From contig NZ_CP094242.1 in the NCBI RefSeq assembly GCF_022749515.1, positions 2,046,001 to 2,110,000 of the forward strand: a stretch of DNA of 64,000 nucleotides, given 5' to 3'. Source of the stretch: Morococcus cerebrosus. GTDB taxonomy: Bacteria > Pseudomonadota > Gammaproteobacteria > Burkholderiales > Neisseriaceae. Shown piece by piece: positions 9,027-19,111 of this stretch (its first letter is position 1; each line of letters starts with the position of its first letter). Position numbers and translations under genes: made by a program. The notes below the pieces were generated by a model. That model searched no databases. It saw nothing but the letters and a program-made list of their open reading frames with translations, and had not been told where the DNA came from.

Positions 9027-9121
9027 AAAGATCGTCTGAAAACGCCGTTTCAACAGGGCGTTGACGTGAAACCTGCCCGAACGTGCTAAAATACCCGAAA
9101 CAAAATTAAAGGTTTATCAAA

Positions 9122-9652
9122 ATGTTTGAAAACGAAGACGAATGGGTCAGCAAAACCCAAATGAAAAAGCAGATGAACGATTTGCAGGCTTTGGGCATGG
9201 AGTTGACCAAACTCTCGACCGATACGCTGAAAAAAATCGGCTTGGACGAAGACTTGTACGAAGCCGTTGTTACCTACAAAAAAATCACGTCCAACGGCGC
9301 GCTCAAACGCCAAAGCCAATTCATCGGCAGGCTCATGCGAGACACCGACCCCGCGCCCATCGAAGCCTTCCTCGCCAAACTGCGCGGCGAAAATACCGCC
9401 CACAACGCCTTCTTGCAACGCGTCGAACAAGCTCGCACGCGCCTCTTGGCGGACGACAACGCAATCACCCAATTCATGGCGGACTTCCCCCATGCCGACG
9501 CAGGCAAATTGCGCACCTTAATCCGCAACACGAAAAAAGAGCAGGAACAAAACAAACCGCCGAAAAACTTCCGCGCCCTCTTCCAAGAAATCAAATCCGT
9601 CATGGAAGGCAGTCAGAGCGATTTGGAAGAAACGCAGGATTGGGCAGAATAA
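9122..9652 (+). CDS. yjgA: DarP/YjgA, ribosome-associated DUF615 protein
   Basis: Small basic protein of 176 residues of the DUF615 family. The E. coli homologue (DarP/YjgA) binds late 50S precursors and assists maturation of the peptidyl-transferase region. Family hallmarks are WVSKTQMKKQMNDLQALG, ALKRQSQFIGRLMR and the C-terminal RTLIRNTKKEQ followed by FRALFQEIK. It is all helical with no membrane segment. Transcribed alone, divergent from pmbA, with a terminator directly downstream. Confidence 0.93.
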   Translation: MFENEDEWVSKTQMKKQMNDLQALGMELTKLSTDTLKKIGLDEDLYEAVVTYKKITSNGALKRQSQFIGRLMRDTDPAPIEAFLAKLRGENTAHNAFLQRVEQARTRLLADDNAITQFMADFPHADAGKLRTLIRNTKKEQEQNKPPKNFRALFQEIKSVMEGSQSDLEETQDWAE

Positions 9653-9658
9653 ATATCG

Positions 9659-9700
9659 AGGTCGTCTGAAAATGGGTTGGGGGTTCAGACGACCTTTTTT
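9659..9700. terminator. yjgA terminator (inverted DUS)
   Basis: AGGTCGTCTGAA faces TTCAGACGACCT and is followed by a T-run, 6 bp after the stop codon. Confidence 0.85.
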
Positions 9701-9927
9701 CATACTTCCGGATAAACTTTATCATCAGCCCATAAAAGTCGTCTGAAACCGCCGTTGCCGTCATTCCCGCGCAGGCGGGAATCCGAGTCTTTGCATTGCG
9801 GAAATATCTCAAAGCTGCTGCAACTTCAAATTTCCGAATTCCCAGCCGTACGGAAATAACGACGATAGGTTAACCATCCATACCTGACGGAAAAACAGTA
9901 TCTGCCCTGCTTATTTAATTTACAGAA

Positions 9928-9982
9928 AAGGTCGTCTGAAAACGGACTTAGCGGGTTTTGCTAACGTTTTCAGACGACCTTT
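9928..9982. terminator. putA terminator (inverted DUS)
   Basis: AAGGTCGTCTGAAAACG and its complement CGTTTTCAGACGACCTT, 17-bp arms with a 21-nt loop, about 30 bp after the putA stop on the minus strand. Confidence 0.75.
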
Positions 9983-10013
9983 GTTCAAACGCTCTGGCGT
10001 TTATTCAGTCCTT

Positions 10014-13000
10014 TTAGTCAGAAACGGCCATCAGGCTGGCGTTGCCGCCGGCGGCTGTGGTGTTGACGCTGCAAGAAATTTCTTCAAACACTTGCAGGAT
10101 GTCCAAGCCTTGTTCGGACGGGAGGATGCGGATGAGTGCGCCGTCGCGTTTTGCCAGCTCTTCCTTGCGGCTGCTGTCCAGCGGGCTTAGGGCGGCGACG
10201 TGATGCACGCCTGTGTTTTCAGGTTTGCTGTTGACTTGCAGCAGGCCTTCGAGGTCGGCGGTGTAGGAGGCAAGCGGGCTGTCGGGTTCGACGACGGTTA
10301 CGATGCCTGCGGCAGCAAGTTCGGTCAGGGCGCAGAAGGCTTGCAGGAGGCTGCCGCCGTGTACCCAGACGCGTTTGGGCGCGCGCCAGCTCATGGCGTT
10401 GCGTTCGCCGGTCGGTCCGACCAAGACGGATTCTGCTTGGCGCAGGGTGCGGATGCGGGCGTGTCCCAATGCTGATGCCGCTGCTTTTTTCTCTTCCGCA
10501 TTAAACGGCAGCTTGTGAATCAGGGCTTCAAGGCGTTTGAGCGCGGCTTCGTCCGCTTGTCCGATGCGGCTCAACGGCGGGGCAACCCATTCGGGGATGC
10601 GGGTCAGTTTTTGCAGGTAGAACGAACCGCCTGCTTTCGGACCTGTACCTGACATACCGTGTCCGCCGAACGGTTGTACGCCGACGACGGCGCCGACGAT
10701 GTTGCGGTTGACGTAAACGTTACCCGCTTCGATGCGTTCGCGGATGCGTTTGACCGTACCTTCGATACGGCTGTGTACGCCGCTGGTGAGCGCGTAGCCT
10801 TTGCTGTTGATTTGGTCGATGATTTGGTCAAGTTCGTCGGCACGGTAGCGGACAACGTGCAGGACGGGACCGAAGACTTCGCGGGTGAGTTCGTTCAAAT
10901 TGTTGAGTTCGAACAAAATCGGCAGCACGAAAGTAGATTTTTCAGGATCAACATCGGAGGCGGCTTTGACTTCGTGGTAAGACTTGGCAACGCCTTTCAT
11001 TTTGTTGATGTGCGATTGCAGGTTTTGCTGCGCTTCGGCATCGATGACGGGGCCTACGTCGGTGGTAAGTTGAACGGGTTTGTCGACGACCAATTCGTCC
11101 ATCGCGCCTTTGATGATGGCGAGCATCTTGTCGGCGACATCTTCTTGAACGCAAAGGATACGCAGTGCGGAGCAGCGTTGTCCCGCGCTGTCGAAGGCGG
11201 AGTTGAGCACGTCCAAGCAAACTTGCTCGGGCAGCGCGGTGGAGTCAACAATCATGGCATTCTGACCGCCGGTTTCGGCAATCAATACGGGGCTGTCGTC
11301 GCGTTTGGCAAGGGCTTTGTTAATCAGTTGCGCCACTTCGGTCGAGCCGGTGAAAATCACGCCGCCGATACGCGGATCGCCCGTCAGCGCTGCGCCGACG
11401 TCGCCTGCGCCGAGGACAAGTTGCAAGGCGGAAGTCGGGATGCCTGCTTCGTGCATCAGGGAAACGGCGTAGCTGGCAATCAGGCTGGTTTGTTCGGCAG
11501 GTTTGGCGATGACGGTGTTGCCCGCCGCCAATGCGGAAACGACTTCGCCGGTAAAGATGGCGAGCGGGAAGTTCCACGGGCTGATGGCGACGATGGCGCC
11601 GACGGCTTTGGCATCTTTGGGCAGGGTGTTTTCGGCTTCGCCTGCGTAGTAGCGGCAGAAGTCGACGGCTTCACGCACTTCGGCGACGGCGTTGTTCAGC
11701 GTTTTACCTGCTTCGCGCACGGCAAGCATCATCAGCGCGGGGGTGTGCTGTTCCAGCAAATCGGCAAAGCGGCGCAGGCATTCGGCGCGCTCGGCGGCTG
11801 GCGTCGCGCTCCATTCAGGAAACGCGGCAACGGCTGCACCGACGGCTTCTTGGGCAAGCGCGGCATCGGCAAAGCTGACTGTGCCGACGATGTCGTCGTG
11901 GTCGGCGGGGTTTTTAATCGGTTGCGCTTCGCCGACATCGCGGGCTTTGCCGTTGATAATGGATGCGGCGTGGAAGTCTTGCGCGGCGGCGCGGTTGAGT
12001 TTTTCTTGAAGCTGTTGCAACACGGTTTCGTTGCTGAAATCGACGCCTTGAGAGTTCAGACGACCCCTGCCGTACAAATCGCGCGGCAGCGGCAAGGCGT
12101 TGTGCAGGTGGATGCCTTGTTCGGCGATGGTGTCGAACGGGCTGCGGATCAGCGTGTCGATGCTGATGTTTTCATCGACGATTTGGTTGACGAACGATGA
12201 GTTCGCGCCGTTTTCCAACAGGCGGCGCACCAAGTAGGCGAGCAGGGTTTCGTGTGTACCGACCGGGGCGTACACGCGCACGCGGCGGCCTAAGTTTTGC
12301 GGGCCGACCACTTGGTCGTACAAGGTTTCGCCCATGCCGTGCAGGCATTGGTGTTCAAAGTCTTTGCCTTTGCCCATTTGGTAAATCGCGCCCAAGGTGT
12401 AGGCGTTGTGGGTGGCGAATTGCGGGAACACGGCGTCTTGCGCGTCCAGCAGTTTGCGCGCGCAGGCGAGGTAGGAGATGTCGGTATGGACTTTGCGGGT
12501 GTAGGTCGGATAGCCGTCCAAGCCGTCCACTTGCGCCCATTTGATTTCGCTGTCCCAGTACGCGCCTTTAACGAGGCGGATCATCAGTTTTTGGTTGTTG
12601 CGGCGGGCAAGGTCAATCAGATAGTCGATGACGAAGGGGCAGCGTTTTTGATATGCCTGAACGACAAAGCCGATGCCTTTGTAACCGGCTAAATCGGGGT
12701 CGGAAACGAGTGCTTCCATCAAATCCAAAGACAGCTCCAAACGGTTGGCTTCTTCGGCGTCGATGTTGATACCGATATCGTATTTTTTACCCAAAAGGAA
12801 CAGTTCTTTCAGACGAGGTAGGAGTTCGCTCATGACGCGTTCGTGTTGGGCGCGGGAGTAGCGCGGATGGATGGCGGAGAGTTTGACGGAAATACCGTTG
12901 CCTTCATAAACGCCTTGTCCGGCGGCGTCTTTGCCGATGGCGTGAATGGCTTGAACGTAGTCGTTGTAATAGCGGTCGGCATCTTCTTGGGTGTAGGCGG

Positions 13001-13619
13001 CTTCGCCCAACATATCGAAGGAGAAGCGGTAGCCCATTTTTTCGCGCTCTTTGCCGTTTTGCAGCGCTTCTTCAATGGTTTGTCCGGTAACAAACTGCTT
13101 GCCCAACAAGCGCATGGCGTAGTTCACGCCTTGGCGGATCAGGGGCGCGCCGCCTTTACTGACGAGGCGGTTCAGAGCCGAACCCATCTGCTTGTCGCTC
13201 GGCGCGGTCAGTTTGCCGGTAATCAGCAAGCCCCATGCGGCGGCGTTGACGAACAGGGACGGGCTGTTGTTCAAATGGCTTTTCCAGTTGCCTTCGGAAA
13301 TTTTGTCGGCAATCAGGCGGTCGCGCGTCGCATTGTCGGGAATGCGCAGCAAAGCTTCCGCCAGACACATCAGCGCAATGCCTTCTTCGCTGGAGAGCGA
13401 AAACTCGTGCATCAGCGCATCTACCCCGCTGGCTTTGGTGCGGCTGGCACGAACCTGCGTAACCAAACGGCGCGCGAGTTCGGACGCCGCCCGACGCTCC
13501 TCATCGCTCATCTGGGCGCGTTGCAGCATATCCTGAACGGCTTCGATTTCGTCGCGGCGGTAAGCATCGGTAATCGCTTGGCGCAGTGGCGTTTGTGTCG
13601 GAAAAGCAAAGTCAAACAT
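10014..13619 (-). CDS. putA: Bifunctional proline dehydrogenase / glutamate-semialdehyde dehydrogenase PutA
   Basis: Membrane-associated flavoenzyme that oxidises proline to P5C (FAD domain) and P5C to glutamate (NAD domain). The 1201-residue form starts at MFDFAFPTQTPL, with GGAG about 10 nt upstream; a TTG five codons earlier overlaps that site and is not preferred. The proline dehydrogenase barrel spans about 130-470 (YAMRLLGKQFV, SVKLSAIHPRY, LMIRLVKGAYWDSEIK). The aldehyde dehydrogenase domain spans about 530-1000 (AISPWNFPLAIFTGEV, FTGSTEVA, IAETGGQNAMIVD, DSAGQRCSALR with catalytic Cys). A C-terminal extension follows. Unlike E. coli PutA it lacks the N-terminal ribbon-helix-helix DNA-binding domain, so it should not be an autorepressor. 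putP lies upstream on the same strand. Confidence 0.98.
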   Translation of the reverse strand: MFDFAFPTQTPLRQAITDAYRRDEIEAVQDMLQRAQMSDEERRAASELARRLVTQVRASRTKASGVDALMHEFSLSSEEGIALMCLAEALLRIPDNATRDRLIADKISEGNWKSHLNNSPSLFVNAAAWGLLITGKLTAPSDKQMGSALNRLVSKGGAPLIRQGVNYAMRLLGKQFVTGQTIEEALQNGKEREKMGYRFSFDMLGEAAYTQEDADRYYNDYVQAIHAIGKDAAGQGVYEGNGISVKLSAIHPRYSRAQHERVMSELLPRLKELFLLGKKYDIGINIDAEEANRLELSLDLMEALVSDPDLAGYKGIGFVVQAYQKRCPFVIDYLIDLARRNNQKLMIRLVKGAYWDSEIKWAQVDGLDGYPTYTRKVHTDISYLACARKLLDAQDAVFPQFATHNAYTLGAIYQMGKGKDFEHQCLHGMGETLYDQVVGPQNLGRRVRVYAPVGTHETLLAYLVRRLLENGANSSFVNQIVDENISIDTLIRSPFDTIAEQGIHLHNALPLPRDLYGRGRLNSQGVDFSNETVLQQLQEKLNRAAAQDFHAASIINGKARDVGEAQPIKNPADHDDIVGTVSFADAALAQEAVGAAVAAFPEWSATPAAERAECLRRFADLLEQHTPALMMLAVREAGKTLNNAVAEVREAVDFCRYYAGEAENTLPKDAKAVGAIVAISPWNFPLAIFTGEVVSALAAGNTVIAKPAEQTSLIASYAVSLMHEAGIPTSALQLVLGAGDVGAALTGDPRIGGVIFTGSTEVAQLINKALAKRDDSPVLIAETGGQNAMIVDSTALPEQVCLDVLNSAFDSAGQRCSALRILCVQEDVADKMLAIIKGAMDELVVDKPVQLTTDVGPVIDAEAQQNLQSHINKMKGVAKSYHEVKAASDVDPEKSTFVLPILFELNNLNELTREVFGPVLHVVRYRADELDQIIDQINSKGYALTSGVHSRIEGTVKRIRERIEAGNVYVNRNIVGAVVGVQPFGGHGMSGTGPKAGGSFYLQKLTRIPEWVAPPLSRIGQADEAALKRLEALIHKLPFNAEEKKAAASALGHARIRTLRQAESVLVGPTGERNAMSWRAPKRVWVHGGSLLQAFCALTELAAAGIVTVVEPDSPLASYTADLEGLLQVNSKPENTGVHHVAALSPLDSSRKEELAKRDGALIRILPSEQGLDILQVFEEISCSVNTTAAGGNASLMAVSD

Positions 13620-13648
13620 TTTAAGGTTCTCCAAAGTTTTTATGATGA

Positions 13649-13688
13649 TTTTCAGACGACCCCATCCCTTTTCGAGGTCGTCTGAAAA
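13649..13688. terminator. Inverted DUS upstream of putA
   Basis: TTTTCAGACGACC and GGTCGTCTGAAAA with a 14-nt loop, 30 bp before the putA start in the putP-putA gap. As it precedes putA, it could attenuate read-through from putP. Confidence 0.55.
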
Positions 13689-13854
13689 GATTTAAAGCAT
13701 ATAGATAATATCTTAATAAATTTATAAGGGTCGGACAAGCAATTTATCTTAAAAACAGGATTTTTTGCTTTGATAAAAAGCAGATAAAGCCCAAAGAGTG
13801 CATTATCCGCATGAGCATCAATATAAAAATAAAACCTGATTTCCTGTATAAAAA

Positions 13855-13890
13855 TTCAGACGACCTACGGTCAACGGCAGGTCGTCTGAA
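13855..13890. terminator. putP terminator (inverted DUS)
   Basis: TTCAGACGACCT and AGGTCGTCTGAA lie directly after the putP stop on the minus strand. They separate putP from putA, suggesting at least partly independent transcription. Confidence 0.7.
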
Positions 13891-13895
13891 AACAC

Positions 13896-15422
13896 TTATT
13901 TCGCCTCGCGGTATTCTGCATCCGCTTTTTCAAAACGTTCTTGGATTTCACGAGACGGCTCTTTGTCGACAAGTGAAACGATAATAGCGACCACCAAGCA
14001 GGCAATGAAGCCGGGGACGATTTCGTACATGGTCAAAAGACCGGTTTCATGTGCTGCCAAAGCAGGTTTTTTGACCCACTCCGCCCACGCCACCACAGTC
14101 AGCGCGCCGGCAATCATGCCCGACAAAGCGCCGTATGCCGTGATGCGTTTCCACAATACCGACAGAATCACAATCGGACCGAACGCCGCGCCGAAGCCTG
14201 CCCACGCATAAGACACCAAGCCCAAAACTTTGCTTTCGGGGTCGGACGCAATCAGGATGGAGATCACAGCAATCGCCAACACCATCAGACGACCCACCCA
14301 CACCAGCTCTTTTTGCGGCGCATTTTTACGCAAAAAGCCTTTGTAGAAGTCTTCGGTAATCGCGCTGGAGCAAACCAAAAGCTGGCAAGACAAAGTGGAC
14401 ATGACCGCCGCCAAAATCGCGCTCAAAATAATGCCTGCAATCCAAGGGTTGAACAATAAAGTAGAAAGCGCGATGAAGATACGTTCGTGGTTGCCATGCA
14501 TGGAAGCGGTTTGGTCGGGATTGGCACCAAAATACGCAATGCCGAAATAGCCGACCGCCACTGCGCCTGCCAGACACAACACCATCCAAGTCATACCGAT
14601 GCGGCGTGCGGACACCAGTGATTTCGCGCTTTCAGCCGCCATAAAGCGCGCCAAAATGTGCGGCTGACCGAAATAGCCCAAGCCCCATGCGGCGGTGGAA
14701 ATTATGCCGATGACGGTCGTGCCGGCAAGCAGGCTGTTATATTCTTTGCCCGTACCTGCGGCAACGCTTTGAATCGCGGCAGACATTTGATCTGCACCAC
14801 CCAGACCCAGATACACCATTACCGGCGTCAAAATCAGCGCAAAAATCATCAAAGAAGCTTGCAGCGTATCCGTCCAGCTTACCGCCAAAAAGCCGCCCAA
14901 GAAGGTATAGGCAATGGTCGCACCCGCACCCAGCCACATCGCCTGATTGTAAGTCATGCCTTCAAACAGGCTTTGGAACAAAGTTGCACCCGCCACAATG
15001 CCCGAAGCACAATAAATCGTGAAGAAAAACAAGATAATCAGCGCGGAAACCACTTTCATCAAATGTCCGCCCGCGCCGAAGCGGTGGAAGAAATAATCAG
15101 GCAGCGTCAGCGCATTGTTGGCATATTCGGTATGTACGCGCAGACGGCCCGCCACCAAAAGCCAGTTGAAATACGCGCCGATCACCAAACCGATGGCAAT
15201 CCAAGCCTCATTCAAACCGCTCAAATAAATCGCGCCGGGCAAACCCATCAAAAGCCAGCCCGACATATCGGACGCACCCGCCGACATCGCCGTAACAAAC
15301 GGACCCAAGCTGCGCCCGCCCAAAATATAATCATCGAAATTGCGCGTGGAGAAATACGCGGCCAGACCAATCAAGAGAACGGCAATCAGATAGATTGCAA
15401 AAGTGATATACATGGGATTCAT
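13896..15422 (-). CDS. putP: Sodium/proline symporter PutP
   Basis: Inner-membrane Na+/proline symporter of the SSS family, 508 residues and about 13 membrane helices. Recognisable blocks are FDDYILGGRSLGPFVTAMSAGASDMSGWLLMG split across the first helices, the core around NNALTLPDYF, and SRIIS-type sodium-site region SAILAAVMSTLSCQLLVCSSAI. The chosen ATG has GAGGA about 8 nt upstream. It feeds proline to PutA, encoded 276 bp downstream on the same strand. Confidence 0.97.
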   Translation of the reverse strand: MNPMYITFAIYLIAVLLIGLAAYFSTRNFDDYILGGRSLGPFVTAMSAGASDMSGWLLMGLPGAIYLSGLNEAWIAIGLVIGAYFNWLLVAGRLRVHTEYANNALTLPDYFFHRFGAGGHLMKVVSALIILFFFTIYCASGIVAGATLFQSLFEGMTYNQAMWLGAGATIAYTFLGGFLAVSWTDTLQASLMIFALILTPVMVYLGLGGADQMSAAIQSVAAGTGKEYNSLLAGTTVIGIISTAAWGLGYFGQPHILARFMAAESAKSLVSARRIGMTWMVLCLAGAVAVGYFGIAYFGANPDQTASMHGNHERIFIALSTLLFNPWIAGIILSAILAAVMSTLSCQLLVCSSAITEDFYKGFLRKNAPQKELVWVGRLMVLAIAVISILIASDPESKVLGLVSYAWAGFGAAFGPIVILSVLWKRITAYGALSGMIAGALTVVAWAEWVKKPALAAHETGLLTMYEIVPGFIACLVVAIIVSLVDKEPSREIQERFEKADAEYREAK

Positions 15423-15938
15423 GTACTATTCCTCATCTAAAACTTCAAAATCACGGGCTGATGAAATTGCAGGCAATCCACGCCCAAACATTTTTCTAAT
15501 TAAAATACAGCGGAAATTCTCGCGTTTTTACGGATACGCGGAACAAATCATTTTCAATTACAACAAGATAAGTAAAAAAATCCTATTGATTTGTAAATAA
15601 TCCAATCCAGCATACCGTAAAAATTCCCACTTGCAAAGGCAGCGCAAACAGGTTCACCGCACAATGCGGACACGCCAATCAAAATACCATGTAAAACAAA
15701 ATATTATGAAAATCTATTAAAAAATCTTGTTTTCAAACCTTGAAACTATCTTTCCTAATACCAAAACAATCCGCACAATTTTTCAGTAGTTAAACAACAC
15801 CCAAAACGGACCAACCCAAATTCCGCCTTAAAACCACCTTGCTTCATTTTCAGACGACCTTTTCAAAAACCAGCCCGCCAACGGCCTGCCGTTTCCTATA
15901 TAATCCCCGCATTACCGACTGTCGCGCACTATATCGTC
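15423..15938. other. Divergent putP-ubiB intergenic region
   Basis: AT-rich 516-bp spacer with one DUS (TTTTCAGACGACCTTTT, 15848-15864). Near the ubiB end a TATAAT -10 box lies at 15899-15904, 35 bp before the ubiB ATG. I see no RNA gene or conserved reading frame. Confidence 0.5.
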
Positions 15939-17450
15939 ATGAAACGGCTCAAACGCATCAAAACCATCCTCCGCACGCTTTACCTCTACCGCCTCGCCGA
16001 GCTGTTTGCCGTGCTTGTCCGTCCGGGCTGGGCGCGGACGCTGTTGAAAATGCTGCCGCAGTCGTCTGAATTGGAAAACGAACCGCCTGCCGTCCGCCTG
16101 CGCCTTGCCCTAGAAAACCTGGGGCCGATTTTCATCAAATTCGGACAGGTTCTCTCCACACGCCCTGATTTGATTCCGCATGATTACGCGGTCGAACTGG
16201 CAAAGCTGCAAGACCAAGTCCCGCCGTTTGACGCGCAGCTTTCACGCTCGCAAATCGAAAAATCGCTGGGGCAATCCATCGAAACGCTGTACGCGGAATT
16301 TGAAACCGAACCCGTCGCCAGCGCGTCCATCGCCCAAGTACACAAAGCCCGCCTGCATTCGGGCGAACAAGTGGCGGTCAAAGTTTTGCGCCCCAACCTT
16401 TTGCCCGTGATCGAACAAGATTTGTCGCTGATGCGCTTCGGCGCAGCTTGGGTCGAGCGTCTGTTTGCCGACGGCAAGCGTTTGAAACCGCGCGAAGTAG
16501 TGGCGGAATTCGACAAATATCTGCATGACGAGTTGGACTTGATGCGCGAAGCCGCCAATGCCAGCCAGCTCGGTCGCAACTTCCAAAACAGCAATATGCT
16601 GATTGTGCCCAAGGTATTTTACGACTACTGCACCAGCGACGTACTGACCATCGAATGGATGGACGGCACGCCCGTATCGGAAATTGCCAAACTCAAAGCC
16701 GACGGCATCGATTTGCACAAACTTGCCGATTACGGCGTGGAAATCTTCTTCACACAAGTCTTCCGAGACGGATTTTTCCATGCTGATATGCACCCCGGCA
16801 ACATTCTGGTTGCCGCCGACAACCGCTACATCGCCCTCGATTTCGGCATCGTCGGCACGCTGACCGACTACGACAAACGCTATCTCGCCATCAACTTCCT
16901 CGCCTTTTTCAACCGCGATTACCACCGCGTCGCCACCGCCCACATCGAATCGGGCTGGGTGCCCGCCGACACGCGCGCGGAAGAATTGGAAGCCGCCGTC
17001 CGCGCCGTGTGCGAACCGGTGTTCAACAAACCGATTTCACAAATTTCCTTCGGCTTGGTGCTGATGCGCCTGTTTGAAGTCAGCCGCCGCTTCAATGTCG
17101 AAATCCAGCCGCAGCTTGTGTTGTTGCAAAAAACGCTGCTCAACATCGAAGGCTTGGGACGGCAGCTTGATCCCGATTTGGACCTGTGGAAAACCGCCAA
17201 ACCGTTTTTGGTGAAATGGATGAACGAACAGGTCGGCCCCAAAGCCCTTTGGCGCAACCTCAAAAACGAAGCCCCCGACTGGGCGCAAATCATCCCTTCC
17301 CTGCCCCGCAAAATCAGCGCGCTGGTTGACGAAAACCGCCAACAGGAAATGCGCGATGCCTATATCCATTTGGTCAAAGTACAGCAGCGGCAAAGCATGT
17401 GGCTGGGCGTGATTGCGATTGTGTTGCTGCTGATTTTGCTGTTTGATTAA
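15939..17450 (+). CDS. ubiB: Ubiquinone biosynthesis kinase-like protein UbiB
   Basis: Atypical ABC1/ADCK-family ATPase required for ubiquinone synthesis, thought to help extract or handle lipid intermediates at the inner membrane. The 503-residue protein has [18 protein letters not shown] (KxGQ motif, about 63-80), the Ala-rich nucleotide loop [25 protein letters not shown] split around residues 128-152, [13 protein letters not shown] and [11 protein letters not shown] (catalytic and metal-binding), and a C-terminal membrane anchor ([16 protein letters not shown]). TATAAT lies 35 bp upstream. The gene ends in an inverted-DUS terminator. Confidence 0.97.
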   Translation: MKRLKRIKTILRTLYLYRLAELFAVLVRPGWARTLLKMLPQSSELENEPPAVRLRLALENLGPIFIKFGQVLSTRPDLIPHDYAVELAKLQDQVPPFDAQLSRSQIEKSLGQSIETLYAEFETEPVASASIAQVHKARLHSGEQVAVKVLRPNLLPVIEQDLSLMRFGAAWVERLFADGKRLKPREVVAEFDKYLHDELDLMREAANASQLGRNFQNSNMLIVPKVFYDYCTSDVLTIEWMDGTPVSEIAKLKADGIDLHKLADYGVEIFFTQVFRDGFFHADMHPGNILVAADNRYIALDFGIVGTLTDYDKRYLAINFLAFFNRDYHRVATAHIESGWVPADTRAEELEAAVRAVCEPVFNKPISQISFGLVLMRLFEVSRRFNVEIQPQLVLLQKTLLNIEGLGRQLDPDLDLWKTAKPFLVKWMNEQVGPKALWRNLKNEAPDWAQIIPSLPRKISALVDENRQQEMRDAYIHLVKVQQRQSMWLGVIAIVLLLILLFD

Positions 17451-17464
17451 AAATCTATATACAC

Positions 17465-17533
17465 AAAAGGTCGTCTGAAAACGAAATAGTGGTTTTAGAA
17501 AAACTCGCTATCCGCATTTTCAGACGACCTTTT
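17465..17533. terminator. ubiB terminator (inverted DUS)
   Basis: AAAAGGTCGTCTGAAAA and TTTTCAGACGACCTTTT arms with a 35-nt loop, 15 bp after the stop codon. Confidence 0.7.
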
Positions 17534-17564
17534 ATTATGAATTTGCATAAAACGCACATCTCAA

Positions 17565-17694
17565 CCGTAGCGTGGGCTCCGCCCACGAAAATCAGGATAT
17601 TTTGCCCCTCGTCCCAAACAAAATTGACCAACATAATTTCTCGTGGGCAAAGCCCACGCTACTTTTCTACTCGTTACCAAGGTCGTCTGAAAAC
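17565..17694. repeat. 130-bp direct repeat, copy 1, with MITE-like inverted arms
   Basis: Nearly identical to 17776-17904. It starts with the inverted arms GTAGCGTGGGC...GCCCACGCTAC (17567-17662), whose interior is AT-rich and conserved between these two copies, and ends with a DUS. Confidence 0.85.
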
Positions 17695-17742
17695 ACGGAT
17701 TGCAGCCAGGCAAGCCCGCTATGACCGTTTTCAGACGACCTT
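17679..17742. terminator. Inverted DUS hairpin between the repeat copies
   Basis: AAGGTCGTCTGAAAAC pairs with GTTTTCAGACGACCTT in the spacer between the two 130-bp repeats. No gene depends on it directly. Confidence 0.5.
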
Positions 17743-17775
17743 CTATTGCGAGTTTGGATAAAATACCCGCCGCAC

Positions 17776-17904
17776 CCGTAGCGTGGGCTCCGCCCACGAA
17801 AATCAGATATTTTGCCCCTCGTCCCAAACAAAATTGACCAACATAATTTCTCGCGGGCAAAGCCCACGCTACTTTTCCACTCGTTACCAAGGTCGTCTGA
17901 AAAC
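17776..17904. repeat. 130-bp direct repeat, copy 2
   Basis: Second copy of the 17565-17694 unit, differing by one deleted base and a few substitutions. Inverted GTAGCGTGGGC arms lie at 17778-17872. Confidence 0.85.
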
Positions 17905-17950
17905 GCCAAACCGTTCTCACCGTATAAAACCACGCTTTTCAGACGACCTT
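17889..17950. terminator. Inverted DUS hairpin before ychF
   Basis: AAGGTCGTCTGAAAA faces TTTTCAGACGACCTT. It ends just upstream of the ychF promoter and would insulate that gene. Confidence 0.55.
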
Positions 17951-17958
17951 TACAGTTT

Positions 17959-17985
17959 TTGAGTCATTCCCCGATATGCTATAAT
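17959..17985 (+). promoter_or_regulatory. ychF promoter
   Basis: TTGAGT (-35), 15-nt spacer, TATAAT (-10) preceded by TGC as an extended -10. It lies 34 bp before the ychF ATG. Confidence 0.6.
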
Positions 17986-18019
17986 CCGCCGTTAAACTTT
18001 TATCTTTTCAGGAAAAACC

Positions 18020-19111
18020 ATGAGCTTGAAATGCGGCATCGTCGGCCTGCCCAACGTCGGCAAATCCACCCTCTTTAACGCGCTGACCCAATCGGGCATC
18101 GAAGCGGCGAACTATCCCTTCTGCACCATCGAACCCAACGTCGGCATCGTCGAAGTGCCCGACCCGCGCATGGCGGAGCTGGCGAAAATCGTCAATCCGC
18201 AAAAAATGCAGCCCGCCATCGTCGAGTTCGTCGATATTGCCGGTTTGGTTGCAGGTGCAAGCAAAGGCGAAGGCTTGGGCAACCAGTTCCTCGCCAACAT
18301 CCGCGAAACCGACGCCATTGTCAACGTCGTGCGCTGCTTTGACGACGACAACATCGTCCACGTTTCCGGCAAAGTCGATCCGATTGCCGACATCGAAACC
18401 ATCGGCACCGAATTGGCACTTGCCGATCTCGCCAGCGTCGAAAAAGCCATCGTCCGCGAAGAGAAACGCGCCCGCTCAGGCGACAAAGACGCGCAAAAAC
18501 TGGTCGAACTGTGCAAAAAACTGCTGCCGCATCTGGACGAAGGCAAACCCGTCCGCTCCTTCGGTTTGGACGCAGAAGAACTCGCCATGCTCAAACCGCT
18601 GTTCCTGCTCACCGCCAAACCCGCCATGTACGTCGGCAACGTTGCCGAAGACGGTTTTGAAAACAATCCGCACCTCGACCGCCTGAAAGAATTGGCTGAA
18701 AAAGAAAACGCCCCCGTCGTTGCCGTTTGCGCCGCGATGGAGAGCGAAATCGCCGAATTGGAAGAAGACGAAAAAGCCGAATTCCTCGCTGAAATGGGCT
18801 TGGAAGAACCCGGCCTGAACCGCCTGATTCGTGCCGGCTACAATCTCTTGGGCCTGCAAACCTACTTCACCGCCGGCGTCAAAGAAGTCCGCGCTTGGAC
18901 CATCCACAAAGGCGACACCGCCCCGCAAGCCGCCGGTGTCATCCACACCGACTTCGAACGCGGCTTCATCCGCGCCCAAGTCATTTCCTACGACGACTTT
19001 GTCTCACTCGGCGGCGAAGCCAAAGCCAAAGAAGCCGGCAAAATGCGCGTGGAAGGCAAGGAATATGTCGTGCAGGACGGGGATGTGATGCACTTCCTGT
19101 TTAACGTATAA
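18020..19111 (+). CDS. ychF: Redox-regulated ATPase/GTPase YchF (OLA1 family)
   Basis: Universally conserved Obg-like P-loop NTPase that binds ribosomes and prefers ATP; it affects stress responses and translation initiation. The 363-residue protein has G1 [12 protein letters not shown] (about 8-19), switch/G3 [20 protein letters not shown], the altered G4 typical of YchF, a central coiled coil (about 130-200) and a C-terminal TGS domain ([34 protein letters not shown]). AGGA precedes the ATG, and a terminator follows. Monocistronic. Confidence 0.98.
   Translation: MSLKCGIVGLPNVGKSTLFNALTQSGIEAANYPFCTIEPNVGIVEVPDPRMAELAKIVNPQKMQPAIVEFVDIAGLVAGASKGEGLGNQFLANIRETDAIVNVVRCFDDDNIVHVSGKVDPIADIETIGTELALADLASVEKAIVREEKRARSGDKDAQKLVELCKKLLPHLDEGKPVRSFGLDAEELAMLKPLFLLTAKPAMYVGNVAEDGFENNPHLDRLKELAEKENAPVVAVCAAMESEIAELEEDEKAEFLAEMGLEEPGLNRLIRAGYNLLGLQTYFTAGVKEVRAWTIHKGDTAPQAAGVIHTDFERGFIRAQVISYDDFVSLGGEAKAKEAGKMRVEGKEYVVQDGDVMHFLFNV

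Larger units (their letters stand above)
9653..10013. other. Gene-free gap between yjgA and putA ends
   Basis: Convergent intergenic space. It holds the yjgA terminator, a lone DUS (9739-9748), a dRS3 copy (ATTCCCGCGCAGGCGGGAAT, 9763-9782) and the putA terminator. Nothing else recognisable is seen. Confidence 0.7.

Noticed and set aside
10659..12200. 513-codon open frame antisense to putA
   Set aside because: No ribosome site and no family pattern; putA on the other strand is complete.
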